Positions 14,001 to 26,365 are shown, numbered from the stretch's first letter. The stretch is DNA of 64,000 nt from Romanomermis culicivorax (GCA_963922205.1 CAWUHX010000030.1:930001-994000), one strand, 5' to 3'. Numbers and translations: made by a program. Notes: a model not told the origin generated them from the sequence alone.

Positions 14001-17000
14001 ATCCTGTGATCTACCACTATGCGACTATTTTACATAATACCAAACGATTTTTGTTTTTCTAGACAAGTTCATCTATGAACTTAAAAGTTGGCATGTACCT
14101 GGGAGGAGACTGCATCAGTATAATTGCCCATTTTTAAATGCTTATCATAGAAGTAAGTACTGTCATCAAAATTCAATGTTTTTACTGTAAAATCTGTTAC
14201 TCTGAAGTTGTTAGGTAGGCTTAGGAATTTCTAATCCCATGCATACGACGCAAAAATATGAAATGGTACTTGTTTTCCTGCTTTATAATTTAGGCATTTC
14301 AACAAAAGGAGACTGTAGATGTTCTTCTACTTGTACATCGGTTTTATCACCTTTCATTTTTTGCGTATTTATCCTTTTTCCATGATTTTATGTATGGATA
14401 CTATCATGATTTTCACCATTTTTTCTTAGTTCTTACCGGAGTTAAATTTCCAGACCGAAAATTATGGATCTCACGCCAGTGATTTATGAGTAAATCTAAT
14501 ATGAAATATTGACTAATTATTCCAACCTGATAACAAAATATTCTCTCTAATGTCTGCAAATATATTGTCGTCGTCGATCGTAAATTATGCCATCTTTTGA
14601 TCTCCTCTTGTATAGTCGAGGGTGTCTGGAGCAATAATTCTTGTTTGCCATTTATCAATGTCTTTTGAAACTAATTAGAGGTGTTCAAAAATAGTCTCAG
14701 GGGATTTCGAGGAATCCGATATAATGGACGTTTTCGGGTATGAACGTTTTTATCATTCACTTGAATAAGAGAATGTGCTTATGGTCCGCTGAGTGAGGCT
14801 ATTTTTCAATTTGAGAACGAAAACGGATAATTTTGGCTTTTGGATCGAATTCATTTTTTAGTTTATCTGAAGGTTATGCTGAGTAGTTCAGACCCTAATG
14901 CGGAGAAATTGGTGTTGAATTTTTTAGTCTGATAAGGTCTGGCGGGTCTCATGTTTTCAAAATTAGTTTTCATAGCACAAATATGTAGGTACTGTGGTAA
15001 AATATCGAGTACGGATAGATGCATAGAAACTGTTTTTCGGAACTTATGCAGTCCATTTTTTCAAGTGAGTCTCGGAATTCAAAAAGGTGTTCGTGCAAAT
15101 GATAAGTAATATGTGTGGCTTATTGTTCATTATTTTATCTGACGGATTTCTCTGCAATCCGAGGCTCGTTGAAAAATAAATGGAATATAGCAGCATTAAA
15201 ATTTTCCTGAAAATTCGAGTTCTCCTTTAAAGATAAGTCTTGGTCATTTTTATGAGTTTGGTGTATCTTTCTGTATCTATATCTTTTTATATATTTTTTT
15301 ATTTTTATATCTTTTTGGCCCAATGTATCAGATATGCATATTCTTCTATACAGTCCTATCTATAGTCTGTTCTTTAAAACGCTTCGAAATAGAAAAGTGA
15401 CACAAATCAGTACTGTCGTCAAAATCGTTTACATATAGCTGCTAGAGTAAAATTTTTCACTCGAAAAATTATTGAAGGTTACGTCAGTATGCTCACGAAC
15501 TTCCAGTCCTAAATGATATATTGTTTATCAGAAAAATGTGAAAATTTGAAACAGTTCTCGCTTTCCGCTTTCATTAATTGGAAGCATTTCAAGAAAAACA
15601 GACTATATATATGTATTGTAAGGCTATGATCAGGCTATACGAAGAGTGAATTTACAGTAATCTTTACAATTATGATCTTTGACGAAATATCAAACTGTAT
15701 GTACTATTATCACATTTGATTCTATGAGTTGACTTCAGGCTAAAAGTCGTGACAGAACTTCAGTGTTTTGGGCTTGATGGAAACAGGTAAACTGATTTAA
15801 TTCATGATTTTCCTACCAGTAATGATTTGGATTACATTATTGGAGTGCAAATTTGACTATCCATTAAAAATTTGATCTCATTTTAAAACTCCGCGAATTA
15901 TGGTCCATTTATTTTAAAATGGCATGTGCGGCTAATCGATGTAATTATAGTCTGTTTTTCTTGAAATGCTTCCAAATAATGAATGTGCAAAGCAAGTACT
16001 ATTTCAAATTTTTGCGATTTTCTGATAAACAATGTATCATGTAGGACTAGAAATTTGTGAGTATACTGATCTAACCTTTACCAATTTTTTGAGCGAAAAA
16101 TTTTGCAGTAAGAACTTTATGTAAACGATTTTGATGACAGTACTGATTTGTGTCACTTTTCTACTTGGAAGCATTTTATAAAAAACAGACTATAAGTTCG
16201 ATTCGGAAAAACAGTAAGTTTGTTACTGTAATCAAGCGACAAACAGGTAGGTTGCAAATTTTCCTCCATAATCTGGTTAAATGCACTTAGGTGTCACTGC
16301 GCTTCTATTCAGAAGAAAAATGATAAGCATGATATCGTTTCTTCGATGTTAGCATATTTTTCATCATGAGAAAATGCATATTTTTTCTACAGTATCAAGT
16401 TTTCCATATCGTGAGAATTGTTTGTCAAGTTGAAGCTACCTTTTCCGTTCTCTCTGCATCTGCTATTTTAAAGTAAATGGGCTATAACTTCAAATTTTTC
16501 ATCCGAAAAGATTTTATCTTGGCCTTTAATTCTCATTTTGATTTTATATCGAACAGAACATTGGTTTGAAGAACCGCTGCCGGAATCAGATTGCGGTCTT
16601 GCTTACGTTTTTACCAGATTCAGCTATTTTGTATGTGTGTGACTATTATCAATGACACTTCTACATCTTGTACATCCATTCAGGTGAATCTACCTATTAG
16701 TAACAATGCTGTGCATCAGTTGATATGTGTTCTGTCTTTGAACTACAGAGGCTCTCATTGTGAGTTGCAGCTTGAGTTTTACTATAATTCTGAATGGGGT
16801 CGTCGTCGGATACATGAATGTTCTTCATTCCAAATTTTGAATATATTTTTTGAAACAAAAGCATTTTGAATACATTTTTTGAAACGAAAGCATTTTGAAT
16901 ATATTTTTTAAAGCGGAAGCATAGAAATTATATAATAAAAATAATTTGACTATAACGTGCCATCAATTATTCTGGTCTATCAAACCCACAATTGCTCTTC

Positions 17001-20000
17001 TAGGTACAGTACACCACCACTAGGGAAACTTTCGATTTTTTGATAATCCAATGAAAATGTTTGAACTGCTCAATTCTGAATCCTGATGTCTTTTTGTTTG
17101 ATTGCTCTTCTTATGCGCCAGAATGTTTTTACTTTTTTATTGTTACGGACTTGTAAAAATGGTTCATTTTCTTTATAAATTATGTAATGTTTTGCCTATT
17201 TCCTCGCGTGCTATATAGAATCGAGTCTTTTTCGGGAAACTGGACGGAAATTGTCCTCCTCTCTACCCTACCGCTCACCAACGTCTTTATATTTTTGGTC
17301 TTTCTTCTATGGTTATTGTATTTCTACCATTTTTTATACCGTATATGTGTACACTAATTTTTCGTGGGCAGATGTTTGTTATGCAATTGCGTCCCACATG
17401 CAGCAAAAAACATAAAGATTTTACTAGATCATTTTGGATGATTCGTTCATTTAGCTAAATAATACTCGTCGTTTGAAAGAAATTGTTCGATTCTGAGCCT
17501 GATTTGTACAGAAATTATATGAAATGAGTGACGATGATGGTAAGCTTAAATTACTGAAAACAATGCGGTTGACATTATTTCATTCTTTTTTTAAATCCAG
17601 TCGTTAAATCTTTTTGCAGGCATAAGATTTTCTAAACTCATAAAATATTCATGACGGTATTGAGCTCGCATTTATGACTACTAATTTTAGTGCCAAATAA
17701 ATTAGACATTCACGGAATTCACCCCCAACACGTTATTGCTTAACGCCATGCTCAAATCTTATGAATACGGTCGTTAGCAATTTTTAATATGGTCGTTAGC
17801 AATTTTTTCGTGAGAAAAATTTCTTTAATAAACTATAATAGCAAGAAGCTGTTACGGCTAGGGCTCGTTGCCGCTACAGGCATACATGCACGTGGGGGTT
17901 TTGGGGTGTTGACCCCGAACAGACTCTGATTGACTCTCTGCAGATGCTTGCTGACCCCCAGCAGATTTGACTCCCCAGCAATGATTGAGAAGATGACAAA
18001 GGAAAATGAGCCAGAAAGAAGAGGAAGTTGTCATAAAAATGAAAATGATCCTGTACTTCAAAATTTTTCTGAACAAATTGATTCCAAAGATGTAACATTA
18101 AAACTTTAGAAGTGCTGACCAAGCGAATAGTTTCACATATTTGACTAATATATGTAGAACAATATGGTGCTTGGATATTAGAAGACCTTTTTTGTTATCG
18201 AGAAACAAAAAAATTTCCATCCTACCTCCTCGTCCTGGCTTATCCCTAGCGGAATTTCCATGCAGTGTATGTCCATGCCCATACAGTCCCATTACCGCGG
18301 CACCCCGATAAATGTTATATAAAGTAAAAGGCTCATTACAGCGACGGGCCTATTAGCGTTACAACAAATGCGCACTTTTAGCTCATTCACTAAATGAAGA
18401 AAATGGGTGGAGAAAAAGAAAATGAAAAATGATCGAACTCGAAATTCATTTTCATTCACTGCAATCAAATTTCTGAAGGGTACACTAGGGAACGAAAAGT
18501 TATATGTTTGATACTTTCAGAAAATCATAGGTGGCGCAATAGCGTCAACTACATATTGGCTCGCAAAATTCATGTCTCCCTCTAGAGCCAAAACGGTGAG
18601 AGCTAGAATCTTGGGCTTTTTTCATAATTTCGTTCATAGGGGTAAAACATGCAAAAAGCGCACTTTTTAAGGGCCATCAGTTCCACCATGCCCCACAATG
18701 GCTGTGCCGTATCCAAGCTCCATATTTCGGCCTAAGCATCTTGGAGCTGCAATCTCAAATGAGTGTTTTTATTTTTCTTAAAATATGGCCGCAATTCAAT
18801 TATATGGTATTCCAAGTCCCGGGAACCACGAGAAAGGCAATTTTGTGCAGCATAATGCAGTACATTGCCAGAATTTTTTGATGTTTCAATTGAATCAGTA
18901 GCATTATTAGGATTTTCGGGGTGTAGGGGTTTTCGATCATGGGGAATTCAATGGACGCAGTCGCATTTCACTAAAAAATTATCCTGAGTGTAAACAAACG
19001 TATTTCCGCGATTTTTTGATGAAAGAGTTTTCGGGGAATTCAATGGATGCGGTCACTTTATACAAAAAAGTTATCCCGGATATAAACAAACGTATTTTCG
19101 TGATATTTTGGAGGAAGGGGGTTTCGACCGCCTGGAATTTAATGAATGCGGCCACTTTACACAAAAAATTATCCTGTGCGTAAGCAAAGGTATTTCTGCG
19201 ATTTTTGCAGAAGTATAGCAGCTCTGTCCGACTGTCGGCCGACGCAATCCGACAAAGTATGGCAGGGCCTTAAGACATTTAGAAGGTCAAAGGAAAAATT
19301 TGTTCCACTAGCACCGAATTAATTTTCTTTGTTACGAACAACAGAAACTTATTTGGTCGCGTCGATGGGCCTGACGGTGTAGTGAACCCCTCTGAGCACC
19401 TGTCGCAATAATAGGCCTGGTAGCGGTTATGAGCCTGTCGCCATAACGACTCTCAATCATTCTTACACTGCGTAAATGCAGATATGTTCATTTCATTTGG
19501 ATTGAAATGTGTGGCCCTTTCCTTAACCTTGAAATAAATCTTTGACCATCCTGTCACCCATGCATTCCTGACGTATACTTCTCATAAATTAATGCTGATA
19601 GATGAATTGATTTCAAACTTTGTGTCTGATCGCATCAAATAAAACACATTAAATATGCATGAAAACTAAAGTCATGCTTCGGTTTTTCATAGCATTACAA
19701 TTTTCAATGGATATATAAAGAGGACATCACTCCTATATATTCACAACTTGATCGTCGAGCACAGTGGGTTGAGAATAATGTTTCAAGAAGCAATATTTCA
19801 CACTGCTCAATGACTCCAGAGATCCTCGAATACACTAGCCATTATTGTCACTCACTCATTAAAATTGTAGTACCACGATGCAGTTATGAGTTATTTTTTC
19901 AGCAAACTGTGCTAAATGCGGTGAGGGCATCTTCAGCAATCGGCCGGGATGCGTTGCTTTGAACAAGACTTTTCACATCGATTGTTTCACATGCAGTGTT

Positions 20001-22895
20001 TGCAGTAAGTTATGAATATCTTACTCAGTTTAGAAGTCAAAACTTATGAGTGATTCGTTTTGTACTCATATGCGCGAAATCATATTTGTTATAGTGAAAT
20101 GGATAATCTACATCAGCCTGGGTCATGTTTCATTACTCACTTTTGCCTATGAACCTCCTTTTCATTCAAAAACTGACACTGATGGTACACAACAGAATTG
20201 GCATCGAATGAAAAATTCATATAGAGCACCGAATCAGAAAATTGTGAAATTTCCTCGAATACATACATCAAAATTTTGCAGATGCTTTCCGAAAAGTGCT
20301 TATATTTTGAGGCGCCTTGCTACTCATGAGGGAACGAACATGCCGGATCATGCATGAAGCTGTATTCTCAGAACTTCAAATTACAGATGGAGATTGAAAT
20401 AAAGATAAAAAACAAAAAAAAAGCGATATTGGGAAAAATTGAGACTGGAAGATAAAGACTAACTAATGAACTGATTAAAAAATAAAAGAAACTATAATAT
20501 AAACTGAGAGTGCGTGTTTGATGCAACTTCATTCCAACAAAAACATTCGGAGTACATGATTGTCTAATTCATTTATTTGATTCAGGATTTCGAAAATTTC
20601 AAAAGTTTAATCGTTTCCCATTTGTAGCTTTGTTAGCTTCGAGCATCAAAACTTGGCTGTACTGTTTCAGATTGCAAGTTATCTGGGTCTCCATTCTACT
20701 CCGTCGACGACAAAGAGTATTGCGAGAAAGATTATATCGACACGTTGGACAAATGTGATACTTGTCGACGGCCCATAAGAGACAGGGTGAGAAATATTGG
20801 CAAAAAAATTTATCGTGGAGCACGTTCGTTTTTTTGAAATTTTAGATCCTGAGGGCCAGCGGCAAAGCTTATCATCCACAGTGTTTCGTTTGCGCTTCGT
20901 GTTGCAGAGAGTTAGACGGTATACCATTCACTGTGGACGCTAACAACGTCAATTACTGTATGCAGTGCTTCCACGAGTAAATTTTTCCGGATCATCAATT
21001 TTTCATACTTTTGAAAAATAGCCCGCCTTTCTTCATCAGCAAATTTGCCCCGAGGTGCGCCGCTTGTCACAAGCCTATAGCTCCCGTAGAAGGCGAAAAA
21101 GAAACTACTCGCGTGGTCGCTATGGATAGGAGTTATCACGTGGACTGCTATGCTTGTGAAGTAAGTCATTCATGACTTCTGTTTCTTCGAAGGTGTAATC
21201 TGAAACAGAGTTGAAATCAGCTAGATGGGTTTCAGAATAGATTACTTCATGATACCTTGTCATTACTTTTACAATTTCCAAACGTCAGGCCATTCCCACG
21301 TCGCGATCCACATAGTGGACAATTTCACAGCATGCTTTTCTTAACGTGCTTGTAAATAGTGAAGCTGTGAGGCGAGCATTGGATATAGTTCACGCAGCTA
21401 ACGTATAATTTTCGAGTGGAAAATTGATTTTGATGACAAAACTTTATGAATTTATCGCTCTTCCAGTCAACAGCAATTTTATTGAAAAAGTCTAATATGG
21501 TCTAACCTGTTATTTATAAGATGTTTATGATGATGTTCCCGTAATTCACTGAAATATTTGCAAGTTAGAAAGTGTCTGAAGTAAGCAGTGTCTTCAAAAT
21601 ACGATACACCTTTTACTATAAAAAGCTGAACCTGAATCACTTTTCTAATTTCAGTTCATACGCTAGCAAAGGAAAGCATGTCCTTTTTAACTCACAATTT
21701 CATTGGTTGTGAGTACTTCGATAAAAACAAGCTGTGCCTACACTCGTTTTTATGAGACTGAGCTAGAACCAGTGCTTTTTCTGCACCCGGCTTTCTGCAC
21801 AATGCAGAAAAGATAAAAATGTTTCTGCGCTGCTGTTTTCTCCTGTTACAATACAATAATAGTGAAGATAGGAAAAAAGTAAATTAATCGTGCAATTCAT
21901 TAATATCAGAAGTGCGTACACATATCATCAAAATTTTATTCATTCGTTCATTATTCATGCATCCAGTTTGCTGTACGGGTTCTGCAGTTGACAACGTTTC
22001 TACCGCCGCCGGTCCTTGAACGTTAATTTTTTTTTTGGAGAAACGAATTTATGGTTTTTTGACTATGTATTTTAAAGTGTTAAAATGAGAGAAATAATTG
22101 GTTTTAAAATTTCAGAATCAATGACTGACACATTGTAGAAGAATACATGTGATCAAAGACACGACTCAAAAAATGCTGCGCTTGTGCAGAAATCACAAAA
22201 AAAAATTCTGCACGAAGCCTAAAAAGTTTGCACTGTGCAGAAAAAAACACTGGCTAGAACCCCCAATTTTTTAAAGTCTAGCATAGATTTGATTATTAGC
22301 TTGAATGATCCGTTCTGTTAATTATCTTGTTTGAAAATACTTATACAGAAAAATATATTTGGTCAGATATACGTAAGCATTCATCTATCCATGAATTGAA
22401 ATAATCTAAAAACAGTAAAAATGGGCACTGTTTTTTTCTATGGCTATGGATACAAAACGTACCCAAATTAAAAAGTGGCGAAAAATTACTATCTTCAGAA
22501 TCGTTTACACTCTTTACTCAGCAGTTTTTAAAGTGTTGTCTCAGAAATGTGTAATTCCAAATGATGCATGGTTCAGCAGAAAGCAACAAAAAATTAGGTA
22601 TTTAATTTATAATCATTTCATTACTTATAAGCATTTCAAAAAAGAACAAACTAAGTTGAGTTTTAATTTTCGAGTGATAAATCTTTAAGATAAGCTTTTT
22701 TGGTCATCCTGAAGGAAGGTTTTGTATCTTATTTTTTACTGTAGCTTATTATTTTTTCATCGCATCGTTCAGGATTGCGGTCTTAAATTGTCGTCGGCCA
22801 TCGAAGGCCATGGCTGCTACCCGCTGGACAATCATTTGCTGTGCAAAAATTGCAATATGGCTCGTATACGAAAACTTACTGCTACTTCAACTTGA
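3592..22895 (+). CDS. zyx: Zyxin/LPP/TRIP6-family LIM protein (5' incomplete)
   Basis: Cytoskeletal adaptor of focal adhesions and actin structures; family members bind Ena/VASP through proline-rich motifs and can shuttle to the nucleus. Exons: 3592-3790, 4022-4135, 4881-5201, 6620-6923, 7048-7266, 9326-9510, 19903-20004, 20671-20786, 20846-20976, 21040-21160, 22773-22895. All introns are GT-AG, all phases match, and the sum is 1935 nt (644 aa plus TGA). Residues 1-211 are Ser/Pro-rich. The fourth exon (about 212-312) has two polyproline runs. The sixth ends in [12 protein letters not shown], the helix typical just before LIM1. Three LIM domains follow from about residue 449: LIM1 ([17 protein letters not shown]), LIM2 ([18 protein letters not shown]) and LIM3 ([24 protein letters not shown]). 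The tail ARIRKLTA matches the family C-terminus. The first exon could instead begin at 3531. The initiator Met was not found. Orthology to zyxin rather than LPP cannot be settled here. Confidence 0.9.
5637..5913. repeat. Short inverted-repeat element (MITE-like)
   Basis: Ends are inverted: the left begins GGGCAGTTTCATTAAAGAG and the right ends in the imperfect complement CTCTTTGATAAAAACTGACCC. The interior repeats variants of TTAAGCTGCAGCTCAGCTG in both orientations, so a single strand could fold extensively. A related fragment lies at about 51345-51466, ending GGGGCCCTTTGATGAAACCGGCCCC. No clear target duplication. It lies in a zyx intron. Confidence 0.55.
7872..7946 (-). repeat. tRNA-derived sequence (tRNA pseudogene or SINE head)
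   Basis: The minus strand has an A box (TGACTCAGTTGG), a GTTAGAGC D-arm end, a perfect 5-bp anticodon stem TGCGG/CCGCA and a B box (GGTTCAAGTCT). The loop would place GGT at the anticodon position but has C instead of T at position 33. The acceptor strands do not pair, so it is not a functional tRNA gene. Intact pol III boxes suggest a SINE head or an old tRNA copy. Confidence 0.6.
11253..11422. repeat. MITE family 1 copy, diverged
   Basis: Begins TAGTCTGTTTTAATTGAAATGC and ends near AGAAAACATAATA. It contains the family-typical AAACGATTTAGACGACAGTACTAA segment. The right terminal repeat is degraded. Confidence 0.6.
13491..13640. repeat. Imperfect short tandem repeat (about 20 bp unit)
   Basis: Units of the form CAGTA(A/G)GTCGATCATC recur every 18-20 bp at 13491-13550 and then decay into CAGTAGTAAGTGGACTG-like units to about 13640. 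No coding potential is apparent. Confidence 0.6.
14140..14325. repeat. MITE family 1 copy, strongly diverged
   Basis: Shows the family landmarks in reverse orientation: AGTACTGTCATCAAAATTCA near the left and GCATTTCAACAAAAGGAGACTGTAG at the right. The interior is diverged. Confidence 0.4.
15363..15605. mobile_element. MITE family 1 copy, near full length
   Basis: Left end TAGTCTGTTCTTTAAAACG, right end AAGAAAAACAGACTA, flanked by TA on both sides. The interior reads in the opposite orientation to the copy at 15948-16192. The two neighbouring copies form a large inverted pair about 340 bp apart. Confidence 0.8.
15948..16192. mobile_element. MITE family 1 copy, full length (reference copy)
   Basis: 245 bp with terminal inverted repeats TAGTCTGTTTTT / AAAAACAGACTA, flanked by a TA duplication as expected for Tc1/mariner-type insertion. 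No coding capacity. The interior carries GATTTTCTGATAAACAAT and GACAGTACTGATTTGTG, which mark every copy in the window. Confidence 0.85.
17876..18290 (+). repeat. Dispersed repeat family C, copy 1
   Basis: Contains GCACGTGGGGGTTT, repeats of CCCAGCAGATTTGACTCC type and the conserved stretch CAATGATTGAGAAGA. Related copies occur at about 25500-25705 (inverted), 56875-57160 and 57810-58205. No ORF or terminal repeats recognised. Confidence 0.7.
18930..19216. repeat. Tandem repeat, three units of about 95 bp
   Basis: Units start at GGGGAATTCAATGGACGC (18941), GGGGAATTCAATGGATGC (19033) and TGGAATTTAATGAATGC (19132). Each is followed by an AAAAA(A/G)TTATCC block and AAACAAACGTATTT or its variant. 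The units are diverged, so the array is not recent. Confidence 0.75.
21770..22252. mobile_element. Non-autonomous hAT-type element
   Basis: 483 bp. Terminal inverted repeats CAGTGCTTTTTCTGCAC and GTGCAGAAAAAAACACTG are flanked on both sides by a perfect 8-bp duplication, GCTAGAAC (21762-21769 and 22253-22260). Eight-bp duplications and CAGTG-type ends are hallmarks of hAT elements. No transposase is encoded. It lies in the last zyx intron, between the two LIM3 exons. Confidence 0.85.
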
Positions 22896-24059
22896 AAATT
22901 TATATAAAAATACGCTACTCTTTCCGACTGAATATATCGGCACCCAAAACTGAGTCTATCCGACGTTTTTTGTGATAAATCTATATCATTTTTTATCCTT
23001 GGAATTTTTGTTTTCTTGTTTGCACAATAGGTTTTGTATGATTTTTTAGGATATTTTTTATTCGTGATTTCGCAGTAGCAATTCTTACCTAGGATAATTT
23101 TCAATCTTCGCTAAAAATTCAATGATCGAGTTGTTTAAATCAACTTTTGACTGAATTATTGTCCTCTCAAAACGAATAACGTTAGTTTTATCATGTATTT
23201 TTATCGTATATAATTTTCTATTTCACGCGATTAGGCCAACAGAATATTATTTGCTAAAAATCGTTCGTTCTCTGTATGGAACAGAATTATTAAAAATGTA
23301 CTATTTTTGGCGGATAATCTAATTGATCCAATTAAAACTGATGAGTCAGCAAAACTATCACAAACGGATAATCGCGAGGACGAGTCAGTACAGCAATGAA
23401 TTCTGGTTTGCGCGTATAAGACAGTCCACTCGATATTCCCGGCCACCGAAGTAGTGCCGCGTGCCAGAAAAGAGGGAAAATTGATGAAAGCGCATAAAAT
23501 ATTGATGTACTTAATCACTAACGTCAAACCAATTTTAGTCAGTTTGCAGTAGGAGTCGAGATGGCTGCGAAAAACTTTCTTTCGAAAGAGCATTAATGAA
23601 ATTTTTAATGCAAGCTTCAGCTCTATTCAAAAGTGAAAAAATCCTAGGATTTTTGATCGGCAACACCGATTTTACAGAATTTCAGCGAGTATCCCCGATT
23701 CTGTAGGAATTTCATCAGCGATTGTTCTTAATTTAACGAATTCAGAATTTCTCAATTATTTTTAGCTTTCCTAGACATGCGTGGGAAGAGAATTTTGTTC
23801 TTACTAGCTATTTTCAGGTGCAACTTGTCCACATCGCCTCGCAAGTTTCAAATATAATTCCTAACACTGTAGACAATCCCACTCGAAAATTAAACGAGAT
23901 GTCTCGTATATCTTCCCCAGTCGATAAATATCCTCGTGATGAGAGGAGCAACACGGTTCAGTATGTCGGCCTGGACTTAAAGTTCAGAGTCCACTGAAGA
24001 CGCTGCACTCTGAACACATGGACGGGCCGGCCACAAGGACTAAGGCAACCTGCAGGGTA

Positions 24060-24335
24060 GACGAGCACCTACTCCCGTTCGCACGGTGTAACTACTGCAA
24101 TGCTAAAGCCCTATTCAGGAGTGAAAAATCCTAGGATTTTTGTCGCCGACAATCGGCAACAGTCGGTGATTCTAAGGAATGAATAGAACGAATAGGCAAA
24201 TTTCAGAGCACCTTCTCTCGTTCGTACGATATAACCACTGCAACGCTAAAGCCCTATTCAGAAGTGAAAAATCCTAGGATTTTTGTCGCCGACAATCGGC
24301 GACAGTCGGTGACTGCACTTCTGAATTCGTTGCTG
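24060..24335. repeat. Short palindromic repeat family B, duplicated
   Basis: Two head-to-tail units (GAGCACCT-CTC-CGTTCG, then GCTAAAGCCCTATTCAG-AGTG) each include AAAATCCTAGGATTTTTGTCG and a GCCGACAATCGGC palindrome. The full unit is bounded by GCCCTATTCAGAAGTG and its complement CACTTCTGAATT. Related pieces lie at about 4558-4640, 23625-23660, 25009-25090 and 51467-51548. Confidence 0.65.
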
Positions 24336-25499
24336 AAATCACGTGCCGACTTTAACGGTCAGAATAAACGCCAAAGAAAAAAATATATGTAAATTCGGAC
24401 CAAAAACTAACAAATCCAAAGGGGCGAACGAAGACTATAGGGAATAAATGAACGCACAGAAACAAAACCATTTAGGTAAAAACTATTTGCACGAAAAACT
24501 GAGGGAACAATCGCTTTGGTCATAGAGAAATCTACACAGAAAAATAATTCGTTTTGATCACAAAAAAGGGGAAAAAAGAAGATGGGGGAAAATGGAAAGA
24601 ACACAAAATAGAAAGTGGTTATTATACACTGTTTTGAGGAGGAAGGTTAAAGGCTGTTAGTAACGGCTTCAGGAAATACCACTACAAGTAATAAATCAAA
24701 TTTATCCGGTAGCATTAGGGGCAATTCAAAAAACTATCATGGCCAAATAGTCGCACTTGTGGGATCAACGATTAAAAATAGATGAATTCCTCTCATAATT
24801 AAAAATTAAAACATTTGAATCATCTTTTCAGAACATTTCTGTAAAATCTTATACGACAAATTTACTTAAAGAATATCTGCTAGCCCGTCCGAATCCATGC
24901 AAAACGACCCTAAGTAAGTGACAGTGCGTCTGCAACTACTGGCCATTCCGCTAATTCATTCTTAAAAATCAGCGACTATGGCCGATTCATTCCTTTAAAT
25001 CGGCCACTATCACTAACTTAATCCTAAGAATCGGCGACTATTGCCAATTAATCGACAACAGGCGGCGATTTCACTTCTGGATAGGGCTCTAAAGGCCCTG
25101 TCATACTTCGCCGCGAAATACCGCACGCCACTGCGCAGCGCCGGCTGGTGCCGGCTAAGAAGTATGAATAGATTTTCCTGATTTTCGCGGCGCCGCTTGA
25201 TACTGCTTTCAAAGTTAAACTCAAACGAAATTTTCGAACAACTCATGTGTTATAAAGCTGTAATATATTCTTGCTATAACATATTGATGCATACTATGAC
25301 ATCTGTATATGCAGTTCAATCATATTTTTTACATGAATTGTGAATTATGACACTTTTCAAGTATTATTTTATCACGCCTCTTAATAATACATGTACAACA
25401 TAGAAATTCTGTGGGGTACAGTACAAGCAGCATGTTTTTCCAACATCCAAGCAGCATGTTTTTCAACATATATTAGCCAAATATGTGAAATTATTTGCT

Positions 25500-25705
25500 T
25501 GGACAACATTTTTTAAAGTTTTAACGCTACTTCTTTGAATCAAGTATGCTTCGTTTGGAGAGATCGTTTAACAATGGTATCACTTTCATTCATGATGACT
25601 TTCTCTTCTCTCTTGATCATTTTTTTGTTCGTCATCTTATCAATTATTGCAGGGGGGTTAAATCTGCCAGCGGTCAATAGCCCCAAACCCCCCTCCATGA
25701 GCAGG
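25500..25705 (-). repeat. Dispersed repeat family C, inverted copy
   Basis: Reads as the reverse complement of the copy at 17876-18290, with the TCTCAATCATTG-like block (here decayed), GGGGTTAAATCTGCC and CCCAAACCCCCC. A 21-bp direct repeat, AAGCAGCATGTTTTTC, lies just to the left at 25428-25470. Confidence 0.55.
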
Positions 25706-25927
25706 TATGCTACATTCGGAAAAAATTCATCCTACATTCTGAAAAATCCATGATTGACAAGTTTTAGCCATGCACTCAGAAATTTTCCCAGTGAATTTTT
25801 TTTGTAATTTTATCCCAGAGGAATTATTTGACGTTTTCAGAAATAGATTTCCAATAGGACTGGAAATATGTGAAGTTCATTTTTATAACATGTTTGTGAT
25901 ACATATCTTACAGTATGATCACTTAAT

Positions 25928-26045
25928 ATGATGTGCAAGTACGATGTGATGCATACCTTACAGTTTGGTAACATGACATGATGTGCAAATATGATGTGAT
26001 GCATACTTACAGTATGATCGCATGACATGATGTGCAGGTACAGAT
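25928..26045. repeat. Tandem repeat, 50-bp unit
   Basis: ATGATGTGCA recurs at 25928, 25978 and 26027 within units that also share GATGTGATGCATAC and TTACAGT. It ends just before the heat-shock-like motifs. Confidence 0.75.
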
Positions 26046-26064
26046 TGTGTACTGTATTGTACTG

Positions 26065-26142
26065 GAAAGTTCTAGAACCTTCCATAATATTCTATAATAT
26101 TCTTTTATATTCTACAAGGTTCTAGAACATTCTATGATCTTC
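26065..26142. promoter_or_regulatory. Two clustered heat-shock-element motifs
   Basis: Positions 26065-26082 read GAA-nn-TTC-nn-GAA-nn-TTC with no mismatch, a four-unit heat-shock element around TTCTAGAA. Positions 26120-26142 read TTC-nn-GAA-nn-TTC, then one degenerate unit, then TTC in register. The spacer is built of TATTCTATAATATTC units. No heat-shock gene lies beside it. The cluster may belong to a repeat; the LINE inserted about 30 bp away. Confidence 0.6.
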
Positions 26143-26180
26143 CGCGATATGATAATGATGTGTTGTTTTGTACATTGAGT

Positions 26181-26223
<43 letters not shown>

Positions 26224-26365
26224 TCGGAATAATTACATACAATACGACATAAAGTATTTAGTACACACGCAAAGGAAAAGAAAAACATATTCATAGTACT
26301 ACTTACCCTTGAGGCTAGGGGGGTGGCTCTATGGCCGTTTTGATTTGTTGAGTTGATTTTCATTT

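Larger units (their letters stand above)
9511..19902 (+). other. 10.4-kb zyx intron, repeat-filled
   Basis: Starts GTAATT after the pre-LIM helix exon and ends TTTTTTCAG before LIM1. It contains several copies of the TA-flanked MITE, imperfect tandem repeats at 13491-13640 and 18930-19216 and a dispersed repeat at 17876-18290. ORFs near 12488-13156 lack recognisable domains or convincing splice context. No nested gene found. Confidence 0.7.
22896..26172. other. Intergenic region downstream of zyx
   Basis: Probably includes the zyx 3' UTR just after 22895. It contains short repeats at 24060-24335, an inverted family C copy, a 50-bp tandem repeat and heat-shock-like motifs. Stretches at 23231-23640 and 23819-23999 have long partly open frames without recognised domains. 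The first has two in-frame stops; the second starts after a good acceptor and is open for about 58 codons. They may be a decayed gene or element. Confidence 0.4.

Noticed and set aside
23231-23593. 120-codon minus-strand frame
   Set aside because: No recognisable domain and the opposite strand is also largely open; not called as a gene.
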